Source of the DNA: Rhizobiaceae bacterium
GTDB lineage: Bacteria > Pseudomonadota > Alphaproteobacteria > Rhizobiales > Rhizobiaceae
Assembly: GCA_029212415.1 (NCBI GenBank)
Contig: JARGOF010000003.1
Location: 122,219-186,218 of the forward strand
Direction of reading: 5' to 3'
DNA length: 64,000 bases
Shown here: positions 1-8,118 of the stretch, piece by piece
How the letters are laid out: each line of letters starts with the position of its first letter
How positions within the stretch are numbered: position 1 is the stretch's first letter
Notes under the pieces: model-generated
What the model was told of the DNA's origin: nothing
Databases searched by the model: none
Seen by the model: only the letters and a program-made list of their open reading frames with translations
Made by a program: the position numbers and the translations under genes

Positions 1-562
1 ATGAACCGATGGAGACCGTATTGGCGATACGGTGTTCCTCCAGCCATTTGTCCGTCTGCTCGTCCCTATGGGAACAGCTTGCCACGGCGGTAGGGCCTGT
101 CTCAGGTATCTTTCGAATGGAAATGGCGCGACTTATGCCGTTTGCGGTTTCCCGCGCGCCTTCGCCGACCGTGCCGGTAAACAGGCGACCAAGCGCCGGG
201 GCATAGACAACACCCAGAACGGGAACGCCCTTTTCAATCAGTGCAATATTGACGGTGAATGAGCCGCTGCCATCATGCTTGATGAATTCCTTGGTGCCAT
301 CCAGTGGATCAACCAGGAAAAAACGGTCCGGCACTTTCATGCAGTGACTGTCTTCATGCTCTTCGGAAACGATGGCAATATCGGGTGCAAGTTCGCGCAG
401 GGATGTCAGAATGATTTCTTCTGCAGCTTCATCCGCCTCGGTAACGGGCGAGCCATCCGACTTGATTTTGGCCGCCGGTATCTCGCTGTAAATTTTCATA
501 ATGGCATCGCCAGCGGACAGGGCAATCCGGGTCAGTCGTTCTGTCAGTTCGGCGTAGTTCAT
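1..562 (-). CDS. cysQ: 3'(2'),5'-bisphosphate nucleotidase (CysQ), 5' part only
   Basis: The gene enters from the left edge, so only about the first 187 residues are visible. CysQ hydrolyses 3'-phosphoadenosine 5'-phosphate (PAP) to AMP in the cytoplasm and so removes a by-product of sulfate assimilation. The translation begins MNYAELTERL and shows the metal-binding motifs of the inositol monophosphatase superfamily: SEEHED (first acidic motif) followed by VDPLDGTKEF (DPLDGT motif). The GTKEFI form with the following GSFTVNIALIE is typical of CysQ rather than of SuhB. The start is the ATG at 562-560; an in-frame stop lies six codons upstream. The C-terminal motif is beyond the window. Confidence 0.85.
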   Translation of the reverse strand, partial: MNYAELTERLTRIALSAGDAIMKIYSEIPAAKIKSDGSPVTEADEAAEEIILTSLRELAPDIAIVSEEHEDSHCMKVPDRFFLVDPLDGTKEFIKHDGSGSFTVNIALIEKGVPVLGVVYAPALGRLFTGTVGEGARETANGISRAISIRKIPETGPTAVASCSHRDEQTDKWLEEHRIANTVSIGS

Positions 563-957
563 GGGCTTCAGGTTTCAGACAGAGAAAACTTCATATCTTG
601 ATCACAACAGTCTTAACAAATTAACAGTCGCGGGCAACCACCTTGGATCGAATATCTTGCAGTATTTGCTTTTTGTCAGAGTGATACATTCTTGTAGAGG
701 GAGGAAGGGCTGCAGGACAGGCCGCATTTAGACTTCTGTGTCGGGCTGCAACCATGACGCACAATGGATGTGCATCATGGTTCTAAACGGTTCTCTGGAA
801 AATAGGACGGTTGTGGGGCTGGGCTCTCGGCGTGGATCCGTTGGGTGCGCTAACGAAGGCCCTTCTTACGAATTGTTATATAAACCCACAAATTGAGTTG
901 ATTTATGTTGTTTTATTGCAATCATGTGAAGGATCGCATCAGGCAAGGTTTTCCGAC
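563..957. other. Divergent intergenic region between cysQ and the first flavoprotein gene
   Basis: This 395-base stretch has no convincing gene. Starts at 811 or 905 can extend reading frames through it, but those extensions carry no family similarity and no good ribosome-binding site. It must hold the promoters of cysQ and of the downstream oxidoreductase. An AT-rich block around 865-925 (TTGTTATATAAACC and a run of TTG/TTTAT) is the best place for the rightward promoter. A near-perfect inverted repeat lies at 750-782 and is listed separately. Confidence 0.5.
750..782. promoter_or_regulatory. Inverted repeat upstream of the first DMGDH-like gene
   Basis: AACCATGA-c-GCACA, then a 5-nt spacer, then TGTGC-a-TCATGGTT: 13 of 14 arm positions pair, with one mismatch. 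There is no T-run after it, so a simple intrinsic terminator is unlikely. It lies about 175 bases upstream of the flavoprotein start, where an operator or an untranslated-leader hairpin would be expected. The binding protein is unknown; the DeoR-type regulator at 5104-5880 is one candidate. Confidence 0.4.
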
Positions 958-3381
958 ATGGTCCAGCATTCTGCAAAACATCTCATCATTGGTGGGGGCA
1001 TCATCGGCTGTTCGACGGCCTACCATCTTGCCAAGAATGGTGAGAAGGATGTCGTGCTGCTGGAAAAGGCCATGCTTACAGACGGCGCCACCTGGCATGC
1101 CGCCGGTCTGGTGGGGCAGTTGCGCGGTTCACGCAACACGACCCGCATGCTCAAGCGGTCTGTTGACATGTATGACCAGCTGGAAGCCGAGACCGGGATG
1201 GCGTTTGACTGGAAAAAGGTTGGAAGCCTGCGTTTGGCCGCCACCCGGGAGCGGTTGCTCGAAGCAAAACGCCTGACCACAATGGCCCGCAGCTTTGATC
1301 TTGAGATGCACATGATTTCTGCCGCGGAAGCAAAGGCGCTGTTTCCCTATATCGACGAAAGCGCGCTGCATGGCGCGGCCTTCATTCCCTCTGACGGGCA
1401 TGTTGATCCAGCAGGCCTGTGCCAGGCCATTGCCAGCGGCGCCAGAAAATACGGGGCTGACATTCGCCAAGGTGTCAAGGTTCTGGATTTTGAGGTCACC
1501 AATGGGCGAATCACACAGGTGATCACGTCAAAGGGCACCTATGAGGCTGAAAACATCATCATGGCAGCCGGCATGTGGAGCCGTGAACTGGGTGCAAAGC
1601 TGAACCTTCATATTCCGGCCTGTGCGGTTGAGCACCAATATATCGTGACCGAACCCCTGCCGGATCCCGAATTGGTGAAATCACTGCCGCAACTGCGCGA
1701 CCCGGAACGGCTGGTCTATTATAAACCGGATGCCGGTGGCCGGTTGGTCATTGGCGGTTACGAGGAAGGAACGCTGCCCTTTGGTGACAAGGGAATTCCC
1801 GGAGAGTTCACCCGCCAGTTGCTGCCCGACAATTTGGACCGCTTTAGCCCGCTGGCCGAACTTGCGGCGCAGGTCACGCCGATCTTGAACGAAGTCGGTA
1901 TTCGAACCGTCATCAATGGGCCGATTCCCTATTCTGCCGATGGTGATTTTGTCATGGGCTGGGTGCCGGGCATTGACAATCTGATGATGGCCACGGGGTT
2001 CCTCTATGGCATCGCCGCCGGTGGCGGGGCGGGCGAAATGATTGCGCAATGGGTTGTCGAAGGACAGCCATCACTTGATCTGTGGCCTTTGGATATTCGC
2101 CGTTTTGGTCCTCACCATGGCACAAGGGCGTTCATGTATCCGCGTGCCGTCGAGCATTATGCGCATCACTACAAGATGCGTTATCCGGGGCAGGAACATG
2201 AAACGGCGCGCGGTTTGCGACGCTCTCCACTCTATGAGACGCTGAAGCGCCAGGGTGCTGTCTACGGATCCAAAAACGGTTGGGAACGTCCGCTGTGGTT
2301 TGCGCCGGAGGGTGTGGAGCCGGTCGATCAGCTCGATTTTCTCAATCCGGGCTGGCACCAATATGCTGCAGCCGAACACCAGGCCGTGCGCAATGGCGTC
2401 GCCCTGATCGATCAGTCGAGCTTTGCAAAGTTTGAAATGTTCGGTGCGGCGGCGCTTTCGACTCTCCAGCGTCTTGCCGCATGCAATATGGACAAGCCCA
2501 TCGGTACGGTTATCTATGCTCAGCTTTGCAATGCAAAAGGCGGGATCGAGGCGGATGTTACCATCACGCGACTGGCCGAGGACCATTTCTACATCGTTAC
2601 CGGCTCAGGATTCGGCACCCATGACAGCGACTGGATCCGGCGACATATGCCATCGGATGGATCGGTGCATCTGATCGAAGTGACATCTGCGCGCGCCGTG
2701 GTGAATATGTGCGGCCCGAAGGCCCGCGAGGTGTTGCAGACGGTCAGCGAAAGCGATGTCTCCAATTTGGCATTCCCCTTTGGCACAGCGCGCGACATCA
2801 TCATCGGCGCGGCACCGGTGCGCGCTGTCAGGATCGGTTTTGTCGGGGAACTGGGATGGGAACTGCATGTTCCAACGGAATTTGCCGCCCATGTCTATGA
2901 GGCTTTGTGGCATGCGGGAAAGGCCCATGGGATTTGCAATGTCGGCTATCGCGCCATCGACAGCCTGCGCATGGAAAAGGGCTATGTCTATTGGTCGGGC
3001 GACATTTCACCCGATTATACACCCATTGAGGCGGGGCTTGGTTTTCGGGTTCACTTGAAATCCGGCGGCGACTTCATCGGCAGGCAAGCGCTTGTGCGCC
3101 AGAAGAAAGAGGGGCCTGAACGCAGATTGTGCACCTTCGTTTGCGACGAAAAACTGCCGCTGTTTGGTGGTGAAACGATCCTGAAGAATGGCCAGACCGT
3201 GTCGCTGGTGACATCCCAGGGGTATGGTCACAGCGTCGGAAAAATGATCATGATGGGATATCTGCCCGCAGCGTACTGGGATGAGACTGACTTCGAAGTC
3301 GAGCTGTTCGGAGACCACGTCAATATCAGGCGTGTGGATGGGCCGCTTTATGATGCGGACAACCTGCGGCTTAAACACTAG
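958..3381 (+). CDS. Dimethylglycine/sarcosine dehydrogenase-like FAD protein with folate-binding GCV_T domain
   Basis: This 807-residue protein has the four-part layout of dimethylglycine and sarcosine dehydrogenases: an N-terminal DAO/FAD domain (GGGIIG at about 12-17), an FAO_M linker domain, and GCV_T plus GCV_T C-terminal domains from about residue 420. The motif TWHAAG near residue 45-50 contains the His that carries covalent FAD in DMGDH. The family oxidatively N-demethylates tertiary amines and hands formaldehyde to tetrahydrofolate. The chosen ATG at 958 fits the FAD motif position; earlier in-frame starts add about 49 unrelated residues. It is followed after 15 bases by a choline-kinase-like gene, and a paralogue of 814 residues lies at 11001. 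The actual substrate is not known; a betaine-derived methylamine is inferred from context. Confidence 0.85.
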   Translation: MVQHSAKHLIIGGGIIGCSTAYHLAKNGEKDVVLLEKAMLTDGATWHAAGLVGQLRGSRNTTRMLKRSVDMYDQLEAETGMAFDWKKVGSLRLAATRERLLEAKRLTTMARSFDLEMHMISAAEAKALFPYIDESALHGAAFIPSDGHVDPAGLCQAIASGARKYGADIRQGVKVLDFEVTNGRITQVITSKGTYEAENIIMAAGMWSRELGAKLNLHIPACAVEHQYIVTEPLPDPELVKSLPQLRDPERLVYYKPDAGGRLVIGGYEEGTLPFGDKGIPGEFTRQLLPDNLDRFSPLAELAAQVTPILNEVGIRTVINGPIPYSADGDFVMGWVPGIDNLMMATGFLYGIAAGGGAGEMIAQWVVEGQPSLDLWPLDIRRFGPHHGTRAFMYPRAVEHYAHHYKMRYPGQEHETARGLRRSPLYETLKRQGAVYGSKNGWERPLWFAPEGVEPVDQLDFLNPGWHQYAAAEHQAVRNGVALIDQSSFAKFEMFGAAALSTLQRLAACNMDKPIGTVIYAQLCNAKGGIEADVTITRLAEDHFYIVTGSGFGTHDSDWIRRHMPSDGSVHLIEVTSARAVVNMCGPKAREVLQTVSESDVSNLAFPFGTARDIIIGAAPVRAVRIGFVGELGWELHVPTEFAAHVYEALWHAGKAHGICNVGYRAIDSLRMEKGYVYWSGDISPDYTPIEAGLGFRVHLKSGGDFIGRQALVRQKKEGPERRLCTFVCDEKLPLFGGETILKNGQTVSLVTSQGYGHSVGKMIMMGYLPAAYWDETDFEVELFGDHVNIRRVDGPLYDADNLRLKH

Positions 3382-3396
3382 CGAGAGGGGCATGCC

Positions 3397-4326
3397 ATGA
3401 GTGAGTATCTTTCAGAAGTGACCAGAGCGCTTCGCCATGCTCCCGGTTTTGAGACCATAGGTGAGGATGAATGCCTACTGACCCGCCTCGGAGGAATGAC
3501 CAATCTGGTTTTTCTTGTTGAAGCAAGGCAGCAGAACATCATTGTGCGTATTCCGGGCGAGGGGACACAGGAATATATCGACCGGGCGGTGGAGGCCAAC
3601 AATGCACAGGCGGCCTATGCGGCCGGTGTATCGGCGAAAGTGCTCTACGTGAACCCGGACACCGGGTTGATGGTCAGCGAGGCAATCGAGAATATCGAAA
3701 CAATGACGCCGGATCTCTTTGCGACGCACATGGGCGCACCGGCGCGGGCCGGCGCTGCACTTGCCAAGCTGCATGGATCCGGTCAGGTCTTTCAGTTCCG
3801 CTTTGAGCTCTTTTCGATGATCGACGAATATCTCAAGCTGCTGTCGACAAAGGATGTGGATTTGCCGGAAGGCTATCATGACATCGTCAAGGCGGCTGCG
3901 CCCATCAAGGACCTGTTGGCATCACGGCCAACACCCTTGGCGCCATGCCATTGCGATCCGCTTTGCGAGAATTTTCTGGATGACGGCGCGCGGATGTGGA
4001 TTGTCGACTGGGAATATTCCGGCATGAACGATCCGCTTTGGGATGTCGGCGATCTGTCCGTTGAGGCCGGTCTGAATGCGGCGCAGGAGATGGAGCTGAT
4101 GCAGGCCTATTTTGGCGCGCTACCAACGCCTGAGCAGCACGGACGTGTGGTCATTTACAAGGCCATGTGCGATCTGCTGTGGACACTCTGGGGCTTGATC
4201 CAGCACGCGGACAATAATCCGGCAGAGGACTTCTGGGCCTATGCGACCGGGCGATTTGACCGGTGCAAGGCCCTGATGAACGATCCGGCATTTGCCGCTC
4301 ATCTGGAGGCTGTGCGGGAAGGTTAG
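3397..4326 (+). CDS. Choline/ethanolamine kinase-like phosphotransferase (APH fold), first copy
   Basis: This 309-residue protein belongs to the choline kinase/aminoglycoside phosphotransferase superfamily. The N-terminal lobe has GGMTNLVFLVE (nucleotide-loop region). The catalytic loop HCDPLCEN (residues about 185-192) matches HxDxxxxN, and the metal-binding segment VDWEYSG follows. Family members phosphorylate choline, ethanolamine or related amino alcohols with ATP. It is transcribed with the upstream flavoprotein and overlaps the convergent phosphatase gene by 4 bases. A second copy occurs at 10112-10999, also beside a DMGDH-like gene. This repeated pairing suggests a phosphorylated intermediate in the same pathway, but the substrate is unproven. 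Confidence 0.8.
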   Translation: MSEYLSEVTRALRHAPGFETIGEDECLLTRLGGMTNLVFLVEARQQNIIVRIPGEGTQEYIDRAVEANNAQAAYAAGVSAKVLYVNPDTGLMVSEAIENIETMTPDLFATHMGAPARAGAALAKLHGSGQVFQFRFELFSMIDEYLKLLSTKDVDLPEGYHDIVKAAAPIKDLLASRPTPLAPCHCDPLCENFLDDGARMWIVDWEYSGMNDPLWDVGDLSVEAGLNAAQEMELMQAYFGALPTPEQHGRVVIYKAMCDLLWTLWGLIQHADNNPAEDFWAYATGRFDRCKALMNDPAFAAHLEAVREG

Positions 4327-5102
4327 CCGTTTAGCAGCTGCAGCATTTGCTGGTGCAATTGTGGTGTGGCTGCCGTCAGCACGCGGCCGTCCGAATTCAA
4401 ACTCAAAGCGGCGCCGGACCAATCGGTCATCAAGCCGCCTGCCGCCTCCACCAGAGCAACCAGAGGCAGGTAATCGTAGGGTTCCAGCCCCATATCCGTC
4501 ACGGCGTCAATGCGACCGGCTGCGACCATTGCATGGGGGTAGCAATCATAGGACATGCGGCGGGTGTGACCGGCGGTGCAAAGCCGGGCGAAGCGATCTG
4601 GACTGTCCGAAAATGTCTTTTCCGCTTCGTTGATGAAGATCTTTGCCTCCGCCAATCGCGTGACCGTTGACGTGCGAATGGGCCGCCCGTTCATCGTCGC
4701 AGGTCCGCCATGATAGCCGAGATAGGTCTCGGAAAGAGCGGGCATCCGTACGAGGCCGATCAATGGTTTTCCGGCATCCAGATGCGCCAGCAACATTCCA
4801 AAGGCCGGGTAGCCGGAAATGAAAAAGCGGGTTCCGTCGATCGGATCTATAATCCAGCTCTTTTTGGACGGGTCGCCTTGCGTGCCGAATTCCTCACCGA
4901 TGAGGGCGTGACCGGGGAAGGACTTCTCCAGCGCTTTTCGGATGAAACGTTCGGTCTCCCGGTCTGCGATTGTCACCGGGCTATCGTCGGCTTTGGCATC
5001 GACATCCAGGCGTTCCTTGCGAAAATAGCGCATGGCGACGGCACTGGCGTCCTGCACAATCCGTGCAGCCTTTTCGGACATTTCCTGCAGATCATTCGCC
5101 AT
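4323..5102 (-). CDS. Inositol monophosphatase-family phosphatase (HisN-like)
   Basis: This 259-residue member of the Li+-sensitive phosphatase family has GEEFG (first acidic motif), WIIDPIDGTRFF (metal site) and EPYDYLPLV..EAAGG (C-terminal metal/substrate motif). The EPYDY form recalls HisN-type histidinol phosphatases more than SuhB or CysQ. The start is the ATG at 5102-5100, one base after the TGA of the DeoR gene (TGAcATG), so translation is probably coupled. The frame stays open far upstream, but that part is antisense to deoR coding sequence. Lying between two kinase/flavoprotein pairs, it may dephosphorylate a pathway intermediate instead of serving histidine or inositol metabolism; this is inference. 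Confidence 0.75.
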   Translation of the reverse strand: MANDLQEMSEKAARIVQDASAVAMRYFRKERLDVDAKADDSPVTIADRETERFIRKALEKSFPGHALIGEEFGTQGDPSKKSWIIDPIDGTRFFISGYPAFGMLLAHLDAGKPLIGLVRMPALSETYLGYHGGPATMNGRPIRTSTVTRLAEAKIFINEAEKTFSDSPDRFARLCTAGHTRRMSYDCYPHAMVAAGRIDAVTDMGLEPYDYLPLVALVEAAGGLMTDWSGAALSLNSDGRVLTAATPQLHQQMLQLLNG

Positions 5103-5103
5103 G

Positions 5104-5880
5104 TCAGCTCGCCACAATTGTTTTGACGCCCCATTGTGCGACCGCTTTTGCAAGGCTGGGAGGAGGGGCGCTATCGGTGACCAATATCTGGATTTCCGAA
5201 GGATCACAGATGGTGATCGGCGCCTGTCGCTGGAACTTGCTGCTGTCAGCGGCGATGATGCGTGTCCTGGCGTTGTTGATGATGGCCCGCGAAAATTCCG
5301 CTTCGTCCAGGTCCAGCAGCACAAAACCGTCTGCGTAATTGATTCCCACTGCTGAGAGTATGGCAAAATCTGTTTTGAAATTGTTGGCAAATTCCATCGC
5401 ATGGGTATTGAAGGCGCCGCCATCATGGGCGCGCAGCTCGCCGCCCGCCATAAAGACGCGATTGTTGTTGCGCATGGAAAGCTTGTAGGCGACCGACACG
5501 GAATTGGTGACGACCAAAAGGTTTTCATGTCCCCGCAGGGCATCGGCTATGTAGGATGTTGTGCTGCCGACATCGAGAAACAGGGAGCTGCCGTTCGCAA
5601 TCAGCGCGGCAACCTGTTTGGCGATCACCTGCTTGGCAGCCGGGTTGATCGCGAGGCGCTGACGAAAGTCCCCTTCATCTTCAAGTTCCGACAGGCGGGC
5701 GCCACCATGCACCTTTTCCACAATCCCGTTGCGCGCCAGCTTTTTCAGGTTGCGACGAACTGTTTCCTCGGTGACATCGAGTTCGCGCGCAAGGGCCTGC
5801 ACACGCAGTGAACCACCGGCCCTGCGCAATGCCGTGACGATCTCCTGCTGTCGATGGTTGGGATAGGTTTGTACAGTCAA
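5104..5880 (-). CDS. DeoR-family transcriptional regulator
   Basis: This regulator has an N-terminal DeoR winged helix-turn-helix (HRQQEIVTALRR ... LDVTEETVRRNLKKL ... VHGGA) and a C-terminal sugar-phosphate-isomerase-like sensor domain (DVGSTTSYIA, VTNSVSVAYKL, DFAILSAVGI, ADSSKF). DeoR proteins usually repress neighbouring operons and respond to phosphorylated metabolites, which fits the kinases nearby. A TTG start at 5880-5878 is preferred: it places the HTH at the normal distance and has a clear AAGGAAG site 6 bases upstream. An ATG at 5943 would add 21 residues with no family support. The gene is divergent from proX and coupled to the downstream phosphatase gene. Confidence 0.8.
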   Translation of the reverse strand: MTVQTYPNHRQQEIVTALRRAGGSLRVQALARELDVTEETVRRNLKKLARNGIVEKVHGGARLSELEDEGDFRQRLAINPAAKQVIAKQVAALIANGSSLFLDVGSTTSYIADALRGHENLLVVTNSVSVAYKLSMRNNNRVFMAGGELRAHDGGAFNTHAMEFANNFKTDFAILSAVGINYADGFVLLDLDEAEFSRAIINNARTRIIAADSSKFQRQAPITICDPSEIQILVTDSAPPPSLAKAVAQWGVKTIVAS

Positions 5881-5925
5881 TGTCCGCTTCCTTTTGTCCC
5901 TCTCAACTACCACCAATATAGGTTG

Positions 5926-5957
5926 TTTCAAAACGGAATTCATGGCGATCTTTGAAA
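5926..5957. promoter_or_regulatory. Possible operator between deoR-type gene and proX
   Basis: TTTCAAA (5926-5932) and TTTGAAA (5951-5957) form an inverted repeat with an 18-base spacer in the divergent region shared by the DeoR gene and proX. It is short and AT-rich, so it could be chance. It is noted because DeoR regulators usually bind next to their own gene. Confidence 0.25.
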
Positions 5958-6062
5958 ATATACGTCTTTTAGCATCATGCAATGTTGCTTTATGTGGGTT
6001 TTTGGAGAAGGATAAATTGGTAATTTGCACAACGCATTGGATACAACGAACGGGAACAGATC

Positions 6063-7007
6063 ATGAAACATACAACGACAATTGTTGCGGGGCTGCTCGC
6101 CGCGCTTATTTCCACTTCATCGCTGGCCGCTCCGGAATCACAGGATCCGATCAAGATCACCACGCATGACTGGACCGGGCAGATCGTCAATTCCACGATC
6201 CTCGGCAAGCTTTTGCAAAAAGCCGGATACAATGTTGAATATGTTCAGGCTGATTACATCGCCCAGTTCGCCGGTCTGGAAACCGGTGATCTGCATGTTG
6301 CCACCGAAATCTGGGAAACCACAGGCCGCGAAGCCATGGACGCCTCTGTGGCGACAGGCAAAGTGGTCAATATGGGTGAGGGCGGCATGCAGGCCATCGA
6401 GGAATGGTGGTATCCGGCCTATATGGAAGAGATCTGCCCCGGCCTGCCGGACTGGAAAGCCTTGAATGATTGCGCCAGTGAGTTTTCAACCGCAGAAACA
6501 GCACCATTGGGTCGCTATCTGGGTGGACCTGTTACCTGGGGCGGGTTTGACGATGAACGCGTCAAGGCGCTCGAGATGGACTTCGAGGTCGTTCATGCAG
6601 GCACCGATGCGGCTTTGTTTGCGGAACTCGAATCCGCCTATCAGCGCAAGGCGCCAATCGTTCTGTGGCTCTATGAGCCGCATTGGGCGCCGGCCAAATT
6701 TGAAGGCAGCTTTGTCAAGTTCCCACCCTATTCTGCCGCGTGTTACCAGGACCCGTCAGTCGGTATCAACCCGAATGCCGCTTATGATTGCGGCAAACCG
6801 ACCGGTCCGATCTGGAAAGTCAGCTGGGCTGGCCTGGAAGACAAATGGCCGGGTGCTGCCAAGATCATCAAGGACTACACGCTGACCAATGCCGACATGG
6901 GGGCCATGGTCACCAAAGTCGATCTTGATGGCGTTTCCATTGATGCTGCGGCTGACGAATGGATTGCTGCCAACGAGGCCCTATGGTCAAAGTGGCTGGC
7001 GCAATAG
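6063..7007 (+). CDS. proX: Glycine betaine/proline betaine ABC transporter substrate-binding protein (ProX/OpuAC family)
   Basis: This 314-residue periplasmic protein has a signal peptide (MKHTTTIVAGLLAAL...SLAA) followed by the OpuAC fold. It is rich in aromatic residues of the kind that form cation-pi boxes for quaternary ammonium ligands (HDWTGQ, EIWETTGRE, EEWWYPAYM, WLYEPHWAP, WKVSW). It is the first gene of the transporter operon; proV follows after 85 bases containing a strong hairpin. The family binds glycine betaine, choline, proline betaine or DMSP. The exact ligand cannot be assigned from sequence, but the adjacent demethylating flavoproteins favour an N-methylated compound. Confidence 0.85.
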   Translation: MKHTTTIVAGLLAALISTSSLAAPESQDPIKITTHDWTGQIVNSTILGKLLQKAGYNVEYVQADYIAQFAGLETGDLHVATEIWETTGREAMDASVATGKVVNMGEGGMQAIEEWWYPAYMEEICPGLPDWKALNDCASEFSTAETAPLGRYLGGPVTWGGFDDERVKALEMDFEVVHAGTDAALFAELESAYQRKAPIVLWLYEPHWAPAKFEGSFVKFPPYSAACYQDPSVGINPNAAYDCGKPTGPIWKVSWAGLEDKWPGAAKIIKDYTLTNADMGAMVTKVDLDGVSIDAAADEWIAANEALWSKWLAQ

Positions 7008-7019
7008 TCACGGACAAAT

Positions 7020-7044
7020 GGAGCGGCGCTTCCAGCGCCGCTCC
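7020..7044 (+). terminator. Stem-loop after proX (attenuator or mRNA-stabilising hairpin)
   Basis: A perfect 10-bp GC-rich stem (GGAGCGGCGC / GCGCCGCTCC) with a TTCCA loop begins 12 bases after the proX stop. No T-run follows, so it is more likely a partial terminator or 3'-end protector that keeps the binding protein more abundant than the membrane subunits. A similar structure follows the TRAP binding-protein gene at 33633-33656. Confidence 0.65.
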
Positions 7045-7092
7045 GGACATTCTATCATCCAGTAAATTACATGAAATTCGTCCGGGGTGCTC

Positions 7093-8118
7093 ATGCAGCG
7101 CAAGGTAAAGCTTACCTGTCAGAATGTCTGGAAACTGTATGGCGCTCATGCCGACGGCCTGTTGAAGGGCGATACGCAGCCCAATGATGCCGATCTGCAG
7201 CGCACCAACACCATCGGTGCTGTGCGCGATGCAAGCCTGGAAATAGGCGAAGGCGAAATCTACGTCATCATGGGGCTTTCCGGTTCCGGGAAATCGACGC
7301 TGGTGCGCTGCCTTTCAAGATTGATCGAACCGACTGCTGGTAAAATCACCTTTGATGGTGAGGACCTGCTGGCCATGAGTCCCAAGCAACTGATTGATCT
7401 TCGGCGCACAAAGATCGGCATGGTTTTTCAGCATTTTGCCCTGTTGCCGCATTTGACTGTTCTGCAAAATGTGAGTTTCCCGCTGGACATTCAGGGTGTG
7501 GATCGTGTGACCCGCGAAACCCGTGCGATGGAGATGATCACGACGGTGGGTCTTGAGGGTCGCGAGAATTATTTCCCCAACCAATTGTCCGGTGGTCAGC
7601 AGCAGCGGGTCGGTATTGCCCGCTCGCTGGTTGGAGACCCGGAAATCTGGTTCCTCGACGAGCCGTTTTCCGCGCTCGACCCGCTTATTCGCCGGGAAAT
7701 GCAGGATGAATTTTTGCGCCTGCAGTCGCTGTTGAAAAAGACCATTGTCTTCATCACGCATGATTTCGATGAGGCCATCCGCTTGGCTGACCGCATCGCG
7801 GTCATGAAAGATGGCAGAATTGAACAGATTGCCACGCCGGAACAATTGATTCTGCATCCGGCGTCTGACTATGTGGCGGAATTTACGCAACATATCGCGC
7901 GTGAGAAGGTTCTCAGTCTGCGTTCGATTGCCACCCCCGACATGACAGCGGGTGAATTTGCCGGTGATCTGAGCGGATCACTCAAAGTGGCAGAAGCGGC
8001 AGATGTCATCGAAGGCGCCAATGCTCCGTTCCGGGTTCTGGACGAAGATGGCACGCCCATCGGGCAGGTCACGTCAGAGATTGTCATCGATGTGTTGATC
8101 GGGCGAACCCACCGATGA
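7093..8118 (+). CDS. proV: Glycine betaine ABC transporter ATP-binding protein (ProV)
   Basis: This ATPase subunit shows Walker A GLSGSGKST, Q-loop FQHFALLPH, signature LSGGQQQRVGIA, Walker B WFLDEPFSALDP and the switch His in FITHDFDEA. The C-terminal 60 or so residues after KDGRIEQIATPEQ form a short tail in the place of the CBS region of ProV. The ATG at 7093 has a GGGG tract 5 bases upstream; a GTG at 7087 is an alternative start adding two residues. Its last four bases overlap the permease start (ATGA at 8115), so the two are translationally coupled. It energises uptake by ProX and the double permease. Confidence 0.85.
   Translation: MQRKVKLTCQNVWKLYGAHADGLLKGDTQPNDADLQRTNTIGAVRDASLEIGEGEIYVIMGLSGSGKSTLVRCLSRLIEPTAGKITFDGEDLLAMSPKQLIDLRRTKIGMVFQHFALLPHLTVLQNVSFPLDIQGVDRVTRETRAMEMITTVGLEGRENYFPNQLSGGQQQRVGIARSLVGDPEIWFLDEPFSALDPLIRREMQDEFLRLQSLLKKTIVFITHDFDEAIRLADRIAVMKDGRIEQIATPEQLILHPASDYVAEFTQHIAREKVLSLRSIATPDMTAGEFAGDLSGSLKVAEAADVIEGANAPFRVLDEDGTPIGQVTSEIVIDVLIGRTHR

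Noticed and set aside
811..957. N-terminal extension of the first DMGDH-like gene from an earlier start
   Set aside because: The added 49 residues have no family similarity and push the FAD motif too far from the start; the ATG at 958 fits the family.
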